From the NCBI GenBank assembly GCA_027488935.1, contig JAIYAP010000072.1:1-61916 (forward strand): a stretch of DNA of 61,916 nt, given 5' to 3'. How positions within the stretch are numbered: position 1 is the stretch's first letter; each line of letters opens with the position of its first letter. The notes under the pieces were generated by a model that saw only the letters and a program-made list of their open reading frames with translations, was not told the DNA's origin and made no database searches. This DNA is from Saprospiraceae bacterium. Its GTDB lineage: Bacteria > Bacteroidota > Bacteroidia > Chitinophagales > Saprospiraceae. A program made the position numbers and the translations under genes. This document shows positions 52,001-61,055 of this stretch, piece after piece.

Positions 52001-54506
52001 CCAAGTGGATGTAGCGGTATTGCACGGTGCTACCAATGCGCCTGCAGTAGATGTAGATGCTGTGTTTTTGGCAAACAACGTGGTAAGCAACCTGTCTTAT
52101 GGTCAGTTTACGCCTTATTTGAATCTTGCTCCGGACCTTTATGATTTTGCAGTACGTCCTGCTGGTTCACCTGTAGTGGTGGCTACTTATCGCGCCGATT
52201 TGAGCGGTTTGGCAGGTGGCGCAGCGTATGTATTTGCGAGTGGCTTGTTGGGTGCTAATCCTGGTTTTGGTTTGTTTGCTGCTTTGCCAAACGGCACCGT
52301 ACTTGAACTGCCAATTACACCAACCACCAAGGTGCAAATTATTCACAACAGTCCAAACCCAACGGTAGACGTATATGCAGGCAATACCTTGTTGCTCAAC
52401 AACTTTGCTTTCCGTACTGCAACGCCGTATGTTGATATTCCAGCCAACCGCAACTTCGCGGTGGCAGTAGCGCCAGCCAATAGCACATCGGTAGCCAATG
52501 CAATTGCTTCGTTCCCGGTTAATTTCCAGACAGGTAAAAACTACACGGTTTTTGCTTCCGGTATTGTGGGTAATGCAACCACGCCATTTACCTTATTGGT
52601 GAATGACCAGGCACAATTGAATGCAGCACCAGGTTTTGTTGCTGTAAGTGTAGCCCACGGTTCGCCAGATGCCCCAGCAGTTGATGTAGCGGAGCGTTTG
52701 TTGGGTACTTTAGAATCCAACATCAGTTATGGACAAATTCGTCCGTACCAAAATTTGACACCCGATCTGTATTTCATTGATGTGAATTTGCCGGGTACCA
52801 GCACCATTGTAGGAACCTTCCTGGCCGATCTTTCTGGTTTGGACGGTGCGGCGATTCGCGTGTTTGCAAGTGGTTTGTTGGGTGGCACGCCTGGTTTTGG
52901 CCTGTTTGCTGCTTTGAGCACCGGTCAGGTGGTAGAATTGCCTTTCGCTCCTGCAGCGCGGGTGCAAATTATTCACAACAGCCCAGAGCCAGTGGTGGAT
53001 GTATACGTAGGAAGTACAAAAATTCTGGACGATTTTGAGTTCCGCACGGCTACACCATTCTTCTATGTTCCTGCAGAAACAGCCCTAACCTTAGGTGTTG
53101 CTCCAGCAAGCAGTCAATCAGTGAACGATGTAATTGCTTCATTCCCAGCAACTTTTACAAATGGTAAAACCTATGTAGTGGTTGCAAGTGGTTTGGTTGG
53201 TGGAGCACCGGCCTTCAATTTGATCATAAACGATGCTGGTCGCGAGCGGGCAGTAGACCAAAATGCAGTAGAATTGGCTGTATTACATGGAGCACCCGAT
53301 GCGCCAGCGATTAATGTTTCCAATTATGCAGATGGTGCAGCGTTATTAACAGACTTTTCTTACGGCGAATTTACTGGTTATGTGACGTTCCCAACGGATG
53401 TTGTGTTGCTGGATTTGGCACCAACCGCTGCCCCAAATCAGTCTTTGGGTGTATGGGGTGCTGATTTCACCGATGCAGCAGGTTTGGTAGGTGTTGTATT
53501 TGCCAGTGGTTTGGTAACAGGCGATCCTGCGTTTGACCTTTGGGTTGCTTTGCCGGATGGATTCACCACACCGTTGCCTTCTTTTGCGCGCGCACAAGTG
53601 ATCCACAACAGCCCGTCACCAACCGTTGACGTGTACCTGGATGATGAAAGAATATTGGATGATTTCAACTACCATGATGCAACCGGTGTAGCATTGCTCC
53701 CAGCGGGTGTACCATTTAATTTGGGTGTAGCACCAGGTAACAGCACATCTGAAAACGATGCTATTTACAATTTGCCTGTAGCAAATGGTTTAGATCGCAG
53801 CAAGTTTTATGTGATCATGGCTGCGGGTGTAGTTGGCAACGCTGCCAAACCTTTCCAGTTGTATATCAATGAAAATGGTCGTTACCGTGCAACAGCGGCG
53901 GGCAACACTGATTTGGCGGTATTCCATGGTTCACCCGATGCGCCAGAGGTAGACGTTACTTTGCCAGGCGGTATCGTGATATACGATAACATTGCTTTTG
54001 GTGAGTTTACGGATTATTTGAGTGTGCCTGCTGCGCAATATACCATTCAAATTACACCTGCTAACGACAATAACACGGTGGTGAAGACCTACATCGCAGA
54101 TGCAACGACCTTTGCAGGAGAAGCAGCAATTTTGTATGCTTCCGGGTATTTGACGGATCAGCCAAAATTTGAAGTGTGGGCCGCATTTGCAGATGGCACA
54201 ACCTTCCCATTGCCAGAAGTATCGGCTACCAACGAATTGACCAGCAAACTGGAAAGCTTGCAATTGTCGCCTAACCCAACTTCAGATGACTTAAACATTC
54301 AGTTTGAGCTGAAAGAAGCGGAAGCTTTGCGTTATGGTGTACGCGATAATTTGGGCCAATTGATCCTCGAAGGTGATTTTGGTACTGTACAAAATGGAAC
54401 ATTTGCCCAAAAAATTCAAGTGGGTAATTTGAATTCCGGCGTGTACCAACTGGAAATTCGCTCTGATGCAGGTGTACAATCCCGCAAATTTGTGGTAGTG
54501 CGCTAA
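49077..54506 (+). CDS. Giant DUF4397-repeat protein with T9SS sorting domain
   Basis: 1809 residues from an ATG at 49077. Signal peptide (MKQLSFLLLVLLCSAITAFSQ), then eight tandem units of about 212 residues beginning near residues 23, 235, 446, 659, 872, 1083, 1294 and 1504. Each unit has two related halves: one starting with a phrase like AKVQIIHNSPEPTVDVYV and one with VAVLHGAPGAPNVDVDAV, followed by FASGILGG.PAFGLFA. These are DUF4397 (Ig-like beta-sandwich) domains. The C-terminal ~85 residues (LQLSPNPTSDDLNIQFEL ... GVYQLEIRSDAG) are a T9SS sorting domain. It is predicted to be a long extracellular fibre, perhaps adhesive or structural. Monocistronic. Confidence 0.92.
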   Translation: MKQLSFLLLVLLCSAITAFSQTAKVQIIHNSPEPTVDVYVNGSLAINDFTFRSATPFLDLPAGIQLSIAVAPGTSASVAEAIATFDVTFESGKSYVVAAAGIVGNATTPFTLQVNDAAKTAATNANQVDVAVLHGAPGAPNVDVDAVFVANNVISNLAYGQFTSYLSLDTAVYDLAVRAAGSPTTVASYRADLCTLGGGAATVFASGILGGSPAFGLFAALPNGTVIALPITPTANVQIVHNSPAPTVDVYVGNTLLLNNFAYRTATPYVTVPANRNLTVSVALDSSTSVASAIYNQNVNFATGKSYGVFASGIVGNATTPFTLLANEARLVSVDTNNVEVNVLHGSTDAPAVDVDAVFVANNVVANLAYGNFSGYLSLPPAKYDLAVRAAGTTPVVASFRANLSGLKGKSATVFASGLLAGTPAFGLFAVLADGTVLALPATPTAQLQVIHNSPSPTVDVYAGNTLLLNDFAYRTATGFVTVPADIDIPVGVALASSASANDVIYTQNINLSINGTFVAFASGIVGDPTTPFVLLADAARTAAIDPTKVEFATLHGATNAPAVDVAVVGVGNIINNLAYGEFSPYLAVDPASYDLQVKVAGTSTVVATYTADLSGLTGGAARVFASGLVGGSPAFGLFAALPDGTVIEFPPANVPAPTARLQVIHNSPSPTVDVYVNNDLLLDNFEYRKATSFIDVPAGQVLNIGVALGTSTSVNDVIANFPVTFEEGKTYIATASGIVGNATTPFTLILNDAGREAAGNAAQVDVAVLHGATNAPAVDVDAVFVANNIVSNLAYGQFTPYLNLAPGKYDLAVRAAGSPAVVATYRADLSSLAGGAAYVFASGLLGGDPSFGLFAALPNGTVLQLPLTQTARLQVIHNSPSPTVDVYAGNTLLINDFKYRTATPFIDVPADIEIKIGVALGNSQSANEVLVTFPVTLEVGKKYIATASGIVGNATTPFTLILNNAAREAAGNAAQVDVAVLHGATNAPAVDVDAVFLANNVVSNLSYGQFTPYLNLAPDLYDFAVRPAGSPVVVATYRADLSGLAGGAAYVFASGLLGANPGFGLFAALPNGTVLELPITPTTKVQIIHNSPNPTVDVYAGNTLLLNNFAFRTATPYVDIPANRNFAVAVAPANSTSVANAIASFPVNFQTGKNYTVFASGIVGNATTPFTLLVNDQAQLNAAPGFVAVSVAHGSPDAPAVDVAERLLGTLESNISYGQIRPYQNLTPDLYFIDVNLPGTSTIVGTFLADLSGLDGAAIRVFASGLLGGTPGFGLFAALSTGQVVELPFAPAARVQIIHNSPEPVVDVYVGSTKILDDFEFRTATPFFYVPAETALTLGVAPASSQSVNDVIASFPATFTNGKTYVVVASGLVGGAPAFNLIINDAGRERAVDQNAVELAVLHGAPDAPAINVSNYADGAALLTDFSYGEFTGYVTFPTDVVLLDLAPTAAPNQSLGVWGADFTDAAGLVGVVFASGLVTGDPAFDLWVALPDGFTTPLPSFARAQVIHNSPSPTVDVYLDDERILDDFNYHDATGVALLPAGVPFNLGVAPGNSTSENDAIYNLPVANGLDRSKFYVIMAAGVVGNAAKPFQLYINENGRYRATAAGNTDLAVFHGSPDAPEVDVTLPGGIVIYDNIAFGEFTDYLSVPAAQYTIQITPANDNNTVVKTYIADATTFAGEAAILYASGYLTDQPKFEVWAAFADGTTFPLPEVSATNELTSKLESLQLSPNPTSDDLNIQFELKEAEALRYGVRDNLGQLILEGDFGTVQNGTFAQKIQVGNLNSGVYQLEIRSDAGVQSRKFVVVR
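49142..54220. repeat. Eight tandem DNA repeats inside the DUF4397 gene
   Basis: The units are about 630-640 bases long, beginning near 49142, 49779, 50412, 51053, 51691, 52325, 52956 and 53586. Units 4 and 5 are the most alike (long identical stretches such as GTAGATGTAGA... contexts), while units 7 and 8 are divergent. This suggests recent internal duplication in the middle and an older array at the end. Antisense open frames inside it merely mirror the repeats. Confidence 0.85.
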
Positions 54507-54540
54507 TTGACTATAATTACTTTTTAAGACAAATACGTCA

Positions 54541-54588
54541 AAAAGGTGTTTCGAAAGACTGCAAGGTCTTTTGAAACGCCTTTTTTAT
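54541..54588 (+). terminator. Intrinsic terminator after the DUF4397 gene
   Basis: GGTGTTTCGAAAGAC (54545-54559) pairs with GTCTTTTGAAACGCC (54566-54580) with two mismatches/wobbles, followed by TTTTTT. Confidence 0.75.
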
Positions 54589-54665
54589 TTAATTTCGGTA
54601 TACCTTTTGCATCTTTGCGGTAAAATTGCACCCTTTTTTACGCACTTCACCTAAAATTGAGGCTT

Positions 54666-55166
54666 ATGATCCGTTCTTTGGTCAAACTTGGGCTTGTTTT
54701 GCTCGTTTGTATACTGGTTTACAATTATTTTTTCGGCACCACCGAAGAAAAAGCCCAATCACAGTTGGTTTTTGGAAAAGCGCGTGAATTAGTCGTAGCG
54801 GGCGCCAATGTTCTGAAAGGCGAAAAACAAAAATTTGATGCCGGGAAATACGATCAGGTCATGGATCAATTGGGCGATGCTTACAAAGCGATTCGGGACA
54901 ATGCCAAGTTTCTGGATACCAAAGTGGTACAGGAACTGGAAAACCTGGAACAACGAAAACAGCGCTTGCAGGAGGATTTGGACGAAATTCAGCAGCAAGA
55001 GCAGCCTGTTCAACCCAAAAAAGGCATCAAGGCGAATCCCAAAACGGAAGAACAAATGGCCGGTAAAGCAGCTGATCTGCAGCGACAAAAAGATCAATTA
55101 CAAAAAGAAATGGAAAAATTGTTGCGCGATTCGGATCGGCTGATTCAAGACGCACAGGCGCAATAA
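54666..55166 (+). CDS. Membrane-anchored coiled-coil protein
   Basis: 166 residues from the ATG at 54666 (a TTG three codons earlier is not favoured). Residues 1-25 contain one membrane segment (SLVKLGLVLLVCILVYNYFF). The rest is almost entirely charged heptad-like helix (ELENLEQRKQRLQEDLDE ... DLQRQKDQLQKEMEKLLRD), a long coiled coil in the periplasm or cytoplasm. No catalytic motif. It is followed 112 bases later by the TerC gene. Family not recognised. Confidence 0.75.
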   Translation: MIRSLVKLGLVLLVCILVYNYFFGTTEEKAQSQLVFGKARELVVAGANVLKGEKQKFDAGKYDQVMDQLGDAYKAIRDNAKFLDTKVVQELENLEQRKQRLQEDLDEIQQQEQPVQPKKGIKANPKTEEQMAGKAADLQRQKDQLQKEMEKLLRDSDRLIQDAQAQ

Positions 55167-55278
55167 TTGTCAGCCGCAAGCCATATTTGTCTTTTTCATT
55201 ACGCGATTCATCGAAAAGCCTACAACCTTGCAGAAGCTATGCTGTTTTGCATTCCCGAGTTATTATTAATCAACGTAC

Positions 55279-56043
55279 ATGACTGAAATTTTTCAACATA
55301 TTTTGGGAGAGGATTGGAACGGCGGACTGTTCATCATTTTGAATCTGATTCTGATTGAGAGTTTGTTATCGGTAGACAATGCTGCGGTACTGGCTACCAT
55401 GGTACTGGATCTTCCGCCATCCGAACGGCCACGCGCATTGCGTTATGGCATTATTGGAGCCTATGTATTCAGAGGGCTTTCCCTTATTTTTGCTTCCTGG
55501 CTGATCAAAATCTGGTGGCTCAAGCCTTTGGGTGGTTTTTACCTGTTGTATCTCGCGTACAGCTATTTTTTCACCAAAGCGACGCCAACAACGGATGACG
55601 ATTTGTTGAACAAAGAAGAAAAGTGGTTTTATCGCTTTACCAGAGGCTGGATGAACAAGTTTTGGGCTACCGTCATAGCCGTAGAGGTGATGGACCTTGC
55701 TTTTTCGATCGACAATGTCTTTGCTGCGGTTGCCTTTACCGACAACATCTATTTGATTTGTATTGGGGTATTTATTGGCATTTTGGCCATGCGTTTTGTG
55801 GCCAACTGGTTTGTAAAATTGCTGGAACGATTCCCGTTTTTGGAAACCAGCGCTTTTCTAGTGATCGCGATTTTGGGGATTAAATTGTCCTTATCCGTGG
55901 TATGTCATTTTTGGAAGGGGCATCCCTGGGCCGATTTCATAGAAAGTGAGACCGCCGATTTGCTGGTGTCTATCATGACCGCCTCCTTCTTTTTTATTCC
56001 AATCATAACCACCAGGATGTTTGGCTGGCCGGGAAAACGTTAG
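55279..56043 (+). CDS. TerC family membrane protein
   Basis: 254 residues from an ATG at 55279. About seven membrane helices with the two TerC signature acidic motifs, LIESLLSVDNAAVLATMVL and VMDLAFSIDNVFAAVAFTD, the latter supplying the metal-binding Asp/Asn in the family. Homologues are linked to tellurite resistance, manganese export or membrane-protein quality control; no other ter gene is nearby. It ends nine bases before the M16 peptidase gene, so the two may be co-transcribed. Confidence 0.9.
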   Translation: MTEIFQHILGEDWNGGLFIILNLILIESLLSVDNAAVLATMVLDLPPSERPRALRYGIIGAYVFRGLSLIFASWLIKIWWLKPLGGFYLLYLAYSYFFTKATPTTDDDLLNKEEKWFYRFTRGWMNKFWATVIAVEVMDLAFSIDNVFAAVAFTDNIYLICIGVFIGILAMRFVANWFVKLLERFPFLETSAFLVIAILGIKLSLSVVCHFWKGHPWADFIESETADLLVSIMTASFFFIPIITTRMFGWPGKR

Positions 56044-56051
56044 TTGGTTGC

Positions 56052-57287
56052 ATGGTACATTTTTCTAGAAAAATTTTGTCGAATGGGTTGCGTGTGCTCG
56101 TACACGAGGACCGTTCTACGCCCTTGGTGGCTGTAAATATTACTTACGATGTTGGTTCGCGCGATGAAATGGCCGATAAAACGGGTTTTGCCCATTTATT
56201 TGAGCATTTAATGTTTGCAGGCAGCAAAAACGTAAAGGATTTTGATGATCCCTTGCAGCGTGCAGGTGGCGAAAACAATGCCTATACCACCAACGATTAC
56301 ACCACTTTTTACGAAATTTTGCCCGCTGAAAATATAGAAACAGCCCTATGGCTCGAAAGTGACCGCATGATGGCGCTGAGTATCACCCAGAAGGCCTTAG
56401 CGGTGCAACGCAAGGTTGTGGTGGAAGAATTTAAAGAAACCTGTCTGAACGAACCGTATGGCGATGCCTGGCATCATCTTTCCGATTTGTTGTATAAAGT
56501 GCATCCGTACCGTTGGCCCGTGATTGGTCTTTCGCCGGAGCACGTGGAAAATGCCACCATTGAAGATGTGCGTGCTTTTTATCAAAGTTGGTATTGCCCC
56601 AACAATGCTGTTTTGTGCATTGCAGGAAATATTGATGTACCCACTGCAGAGGGACTTGCCGAAAAATGGTTTGGCAATATTCCAGCACGCGTGGTACCGC
56701 CTCGTAATTTACCCGTGGAGCAGCCTTCCCAGGCACCACTTCGGCTCGAAGTAAAGGCCAATGTGCCCGTTCCTGCGGTTTACCTGGCATTTCGTATGCC
56801 TGCCCGCTTGGATCCTGCATTTTACCCGGTCGATTTATTGTCGGATGTATTGGCGCAGGGGCAGTCATCGCGGCTTTACCGGCGTTTGTTGCGCGAAAAG
56901 CAATTGTTTTCTCAAATTGATTGTTATGTTACCGGCAATACCGACCCGGGCTTGCTGGTGATTGAAGGCCGTCCGGTAGATGGCATTACACCTGATCAAG
57001 CCCTCGCGGCAATATGGGAAGAACTGGAAATTTTGCGCGCAGCTCCGATTGAAACCCGGGAATTGCAAAAAATTCAACACCGTTTTGAAAGTACGGTTGT
57101 GTTTTCGGAAACCAGTGTGCTAAATAAGGCCCAAAATCTGGCGTTTTATGAAGTATTGGACCGTGCAGAGTTGATGAACGACGAAACGGCCACTTATTTG
57201 GCGGTTACCCCCGAGCAATTGCACCAAACCGCCCAAACGCTCTTTCAGCCAAACAATTCGGCAACCCTGATTTACGTTCCAACGTAA
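56052..57287 (+). CDS. M16 family zinc metallopeptidase
   Basis: 411 residues from an ATG at 56052. The inverted zinc motif HLFEHLMF (His48, Glu51, His52) is intact, and QRKVVVEEFKETCLNEPYG supplies the downstream Glu ligand and family block. The C-terminal half (VYLAFRMPARLDPAFYPVDL; GQSSRLYRRLLREKQLFSQI) is the second M16 domain, typical of PqqL/mitochondrial-processing-peptidase-type enzymes. No signal peptide is visible. It begins nine bases after TerC and ends ten bases before the DUF5723 gene, suggesting an operon. Acts on peptides; substrate unknown. Confidence 0.92.
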   Translation: MVHFSRKILSNGLRVLVHEDRSTPLVAVNITYDVGSRDEMADKTGFAHLFEHLMFAGSKNVKDFDDPLQRAGGENNAYTTNDYTTFYEILPAENIETALWLESDRMMALSITQKALAVQRKVVVEEFKETCLNEPYGDAWHHLSDLLYKVHPYRWPVIGLSPEHVENATIEDVRAFYQSWYCPNNAVLCIAGNIDVPTAEGLAEKWFGNIPARVVPPRNLPVEQPSQAPLRLEVKANVPVPAVYLAFRMPARLDPAFYPVDLLSDVLAQGQSSRLYRRLLREKQLFSQIDCYVTGNTDPGLLVIEGRPVDGITPDQALAAIWEELEILRAAPIETRELQKIQHRFESTVVFSETSVLNKAQNLAFYEVLDRAELMNDETATYLAVTPEQLHQTAQTLFQPNNSATLIYVPT

Positions 57288-57297
57288 ATCCTTTTTG

Positions 57298-58830
57298 ATG
57301 CTTCATTTTAATAATTTTATAGTTGGATTTTTACCCTATGTGGCTAAAAATCTATTTTATCCACTTTTCCTGTTGTTTTGTTTGTGTTATTTTCCAGGAT
57401 ACGGACAAGCGCAACTTGGAATGCGTTTAGAGCGCTTTGCGGGTATCCAAAGTGCTGCACTGAATCCCGCCAATACCCGTTTCAATCCGTGCTCCTGGGA
57501 TCTTCGCCTGGCTGGAGCGGATGTTTTTTTTCAAAATAATTATGGATTTGTTCGAAATGCAGGGGTTATACAACTGCTGCGCACGCCTGAAGCGCTTGTT
57601 TCGGTATTAGATACGACGAAAGGTGGTCAATTGCCGCCAGATGCTTTGGTACAAGACTTTTTTGGAAGCCGACAATCGTTTTTTGGGGTGTTTCAGGCGC
57701 AGATCAGCGGTATCGCTTTTAGTTTTCGCGTAGGTGCACACCATACGGTCGGTGTTGTGAGTGGCATTCGGGCTGGCGGTGGTGCTTACCGGTTGCCAGA
57801 GATCTTGAATTACCCGGTCGTCAGCAATTTACCCCGTGGAGAAGTCAATGTAATTCCCAAATTGAGGGTAGCAGGCATGGTCTGGAGTGAAGCCGGGCTG
57901 CATTATAGTTACAGCAACGACGAGGGCGACTATCTGCTGGCTTTTGGTGTTACGCCCAAGTTATTATGGGGGTATGAGGGTTTCTTTGTTCGGGCGAATA
58001 CGGCGTTTGATTACACCCAACGCCGGGGCGATACCCTCGCGTTTGCCCGCGCCCGCTGGGAATACGGTTTAACAACTGATCAGTTAACTGCGGAGCCTTC
58101 AGCCATCCGTCCGCAGGTAAATGGGCATGGATTTGGGGTAGATCTTGGATTTAGCATTGCAGCGCCCTTAGAAACAGGCTTGACGGACTATTTTTGGCGA
58201 TTGGGCGTTGCATTATTGGATGCAGGCCAGGTGCGCTTTAAACAAAATGCGGTCAAACATTTAATAGAATTTGATCAAACCGTGGTGGTAGTCCCTTCCG
58301 ATTTTCCGAATCGTACCAACCTGGATCAAATGATGAAGGATGCGAGTAAGGCTTTTTTAGGAGATACCTTGGCCTCCCTGCAAGGACCGGCTTTTTCGAT
58401 CGGCTTACCTACCGCCCTGTCCTTTCAGGCAGATCTGCGCCTGATGCAAGGAGTCTATCTTGGCGCTGTATGGATACAACGCATGCCTTTGATGGGCAAC
58501 AGTGTACGTCGGCCCAATACCGTCGCCTTGATTCCACGTTTTGAGCATACATGGTTTTCGGCCTCGATGCCGATCAGTTGGAGTGACGGGCAATTTTTAC
58601 GGGCAGGTTTTGCGGCACGCTTAGGTTATCTGACACTTGGGACAGACAATCTGTTGAGTTTTACAGGGCAGGCTAAATTGACGGGAACTGATTTTTATAT
58701 AGGGCTAAAAATCAATGGCTTTAAGGTTAAATGGAGCAAGTTGGGTATAAAACTACCTAAATACACTAAAAAAAGCCGGTATGGCCCGAACGTTTGGCAA
58801 CGTATGCGTATAAAATGTTATGATTTTTAA
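57298..58830 (+). CDS. DUF5723 family outer membrane protein
   Basis: 510 residues from the ATG at 57298 (a TTG one codon earlier is not favoured). A long signal region (FYPLFLLFCLCYFPGYGQAQ) is followed by the DUF5723 pattern GMRLERFAGIQSAALNPANT, LRLAGADVFFQNNYGFVRN and an extended set of amphipathic strands (for example GIAFSFRVGAHHTVGVVSG). The C-terminus carries basic, aromatic residues (GLKINGFKVKWSKLGIKLP). Likely a beta-barrel of Bacteroidota outer membranes whose function is unknown. It follows the M16 peptidase gene by 10 bases. Confidence 0.85.
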   Translation: MLHFNNFIVGFLPYVAKNLFYPLFLLFCLCYFPGYGQAQLGMRLERFAGIQSAALNPANTRFNPCSWDLRLAGADVFFQNNYGFVRNAGVIQLLRTPEALVSVLDTTKGGQLPPDALVQDFFGSRQSFFGVFQAQISGIAFSFRVGAHHTVGVVSGIRAGGGAYRLPEILNYPVVSNLPRGEVNVIPKLRVAGMVWSEAGLHYSYSNDEGDYLLAFGVTPKLLWGYEGFFVRANTAFDYTQRRGDTLAFARARWEYGLTTDQLTAEPSAIRPQVNGHGFGVDLGFSIAAPLETGLTDYFWRLGVALLDAGQVRFKQNAVKHLIEFDQTVVVVPSDFPNRTNLDQMMKDASKAFLGDTLASLQGPAFSIGLPTALSFQADLRLMQGVYLGAVWIQRMPLMGNSVRRPNTVALIPRFEHTWFSASMPISWSDGQFLRAGFAARLGYLTLGTDNLLSFTGQAKLTGTDFYIGLKINGFKVKWSKLGIKLPKYTKKSRYGPNVWQRMRIKCYDF

Positions 58831-59131
58831 TAGGCCTAAAAACAAACAAGCCGGAGGAGCATCCCTTTCGGTAAAAGACCAAATTCTCCCCAGACTGGCC
58901 TTCTTCCATATGGTAAACCCAACCGACTTGCCTTGCCAATAACATTGACACTTGAACAAGTCGCCAGCAGCATTTGCTGACAACAAAATGAATCGTTATA
59001 AATTCGAGTGCAAATAGACGACTATAGGGGGTTATTGTCAAATTTACAGCTCGGACATTAGCTCGGACAATTACCGATAGGGCCTTAAAAACGATTTTAT
59101 TGTAGATTTGCCGAGTAAACGGCGTTATGCG
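58831..59131. other. Intergenic region before the TPR-HTH gene
   Basis: About 300 bases. It holds GCTCGGACA in two close copies (59049-59057 and 59061-59069) and the -7 element at 59103-59110. Short minus-strand frames in the region were not judged real because they run into the end of the DUF5723 gene and lack promoter or family support. Confidence 0.4.
59103..59110 (+). promoter_or_regulatory. -7 promoter element for the TPR-HTH gene
   Basis: TAGATTTG, a perfect TAnnTTTG 21 bases before the ATG at 59132. The tandem GCTCGGACA words about 40 bases upstream could be an activator site. Confidence 0.5.
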
Positions 59132-60994
59132 ATGAAATATACTTCCTCCTTTATATTGCGGGTCATTTTGAGTTGCCTGTTAGTGTTGCTTGTCTTGGCA
59201 CTTTATTTCAGCCAATGCAGGAAGACTACTGTACAAACTTCGATTAATTTTTTTAAATCACCCCAATTCAGAGGTGACTTTATCAAGTATTTACCATCTG
59301 ATAACATAGATTCGGCAGTAATTCTTATCAAAAAATTAGTTCCTGCTCCATTTCAAACCTTGGCTTGTCAACGCCTTTATTACAATCTTAACGAGGAAGC
59401 CAGTATCGATTTGCGCTTACAGCACCTTGATTTGTTTGATCAATACATAAAAAACGATAGTCTAGCGGCATTTGTGCAAATGGTTCGGGGAGAATTGTTT
59501 ATTGAAATGGCGCGTTTTGAGGAGGCTTTGCAATGTTTGGATACTTGCACTGCCTTGAGTTATAAGATACAACATCCTGTACAAGCGGCAGATGCCAAGC
59601 GGTTTAAGGCGAGGGCCATCTTACTTCAGGGTGGTTATCCGCAAGCAATTCAATTATTGTTAGAAGTTTTTGATGTGTACCAGCAATTTCCGGGGCGTGA
59701 TCTCGATCAGCGCTTCAATGTTCGAATAGATTTAGGGAATGCTTATCGGGCCGCAAAAGACTTCAGAGAAGCACTGAAATGGCATGAGCAAGCATTGCAG
59801 TTGATTTCAAAAACTAGGGGAACAAAACACTTCCAATTCACCGGATTCCATACCATCACCACGGAAAAGATTGCCGAAGATTATCTAGATCTAAACATGC
59901 CAGATTCGGCACTTTATTTTGCGAATCAATCTTTATTAACTCGTAATCAGTATAATATTACGTACGACCAGACTGCCTCAGAATTATTATTTTCTAGAAT
60001 TTATTTAGAAAAGGGGGATTGTAATTTATCCTTGGTACACCTTAGAAAAGCGGAGCAAGCCAATGTGCAAAAAGGGAACATGATTAAAAAAATTAAAATT
60101 TATAGCGCCTTAGGAGAAAGTTATCTGTGTTTAGGGCAGTTGGATTCGTCCCAATATTTTCTAAAAAAATGTTTGACAAGCCGTGATACTGGTTTGTTGG
60201 CTTCCGTACATGAACAATTGGGCAACATTGCTATGAAGCAGGGGGATTTGGCCCTCGCTTTGAAGGAGATGACGCTCAGTCGGCAATTCCACGATGCCAG
60301 TTTTAATGTTGAAAAATCCAAACTTCTCGCTTACCAAAATGTGCGGATTGCTTTGGCTCAAAAAGAGTTGCAAATTGCCAGTATTGAAAAACAGCGCAAA
60401 CAAACCTTACTCATTTCTTTCCTAACATTAACCGGATTGGTTTTGGCTACAGGGGTTGCATTTCTTTTATTGATTAGCCAGCGTAGAAAACAATTTATCT
60501 ACAAACAAGAGCGAGAGTTATTTGAAATGCGCGAAAAACTGCAACAACGTGCGCTGGAACAATCGCAGCAGGAATTGATGGCGCAACAAGCGCAACTCCA
60601 TCACTCTACCTTGCTGCTGGAATTGAAAAACCAATTGATTGACGAATTAGAATCCCGATTATCAAATGCCGCTGATGCGATGGAAACAACGGGCATGCCT
60701 GAAAAGGACCTGCGGCGTATGCGCATTTTGACGGATGCGGACTGGCAGCATTTTTTGGAACGTTTTGAGCAAATCACGCCAGGCTTTGTTTTTCGTTTAA
60801 AGGCTGCTTTTCCCACCTTAACCCTGGCCGAAACCCGCTTGTTTTTATTGGTCAAACTCTATTTTGATAGCCGGGAAATATCGGATGCAACGGGCATTTC
60901 GCAAGAATCTGTTTGGCGCGGCAGACACCGTTTGCGTAAAAAATTAGGCTTGTCGGAAGCCATAAACCTGGATGAATACATTCAGTCTTTTTAA
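59132..60994 (+). CDS. Membrane-anchored TPR regulator with LuxR-like HTH
   Basis: 620 residues from the ATG at 59132 (a TTG further up is not favoured). An N-terminal membrane segment (LRVILSCLLVLLVLALYF) precedes tandem TPR helices (residues ~60-410), a second membrane helix (LLISFLTLTGLVLATGVAFL) and a long coiled coil. The last ~85 residues (DADWQHFLERFEQITPGFVF; LTLAETRLFLLVKLYFDSRE; EISDATGISQESVWRGRHR) form a LuxR-like helix-turn-helix. This TPR-transmembrane-HTH layout is a common Bacteroidota regulator in which periplasmic TPRs may sense a protein or nutrient. No obvious target gene adjacent. Confidence 0.88.
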   Translation: MKYTSSFILRVILSCLLVLLVLALYFSQCRKTTVQTSINFFKSPQFRGDFIKYLPSDNIDSAVILIKKLVPAPFQTLACQRLYYNLNEEASIDLRLQHLDLFDQYIKNDSLAAFVQMVRGELFIEMARFEEALQCLDTCTALSYKIQHPVQAADAKRFKARAILLQGGYPQAIQLLLEVFDVYQQFPGRDLDQRFNVRIDLGNAYRAAKDFREALKWHEQALQLISKTRGTKHFQFTGFHTITTEKIAEDYLDLNMPDSALYFANQSLLTRNQYNITYDQTASELLFSRIYLEKGDCNLSLVHLRKAEQANVQKGNMIKKIKIYSALGESYLCLGQLDSSQYFLKKCLTSRDTGLLASVHEQLGNIAMKQGDLALALKEMTLSRQFHDASFNVEKSKLLAYQNVRIALAQKELQIASIEKQRKQTLLISFLTLTGLVLATGVAFLLLISQRRKQFIYKQERELFEMREKLQQRALEQSQQELMAQQAQLHHSTLLLELKNQLIDELESRLSNAADAMETTGMPEKDLRRMRILTDADWQHFLERFEQITPGFVFRLKAAFPTLTLAETRLFLLVKLYFDSREISDATGISQESVWRGRHRLRKKLGLSEAINLDEYIQSF

Positions 60995-61055
60995 ACTTTA
61001 CCCAAACTTAAAAATCGGCCTGCTCAATCCATTATAACTTGCTCCCAAAAAACAA

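Noticed and set aside
49761-53668. Many antisense open frames opposite the DUF4397 gene
   Set aside because: They repeat with the same ~640-base spacing as the sense units and are Ala/Thr/Ser-rich mirror images of the repeats, with no promoters or recognisable domains.
58753-59041. Two overlapping minus-strand frames after the DUF5723 gene
   Set aside because: They extend into the DUF5723 coding strand, have unusual composition and no family similarity.
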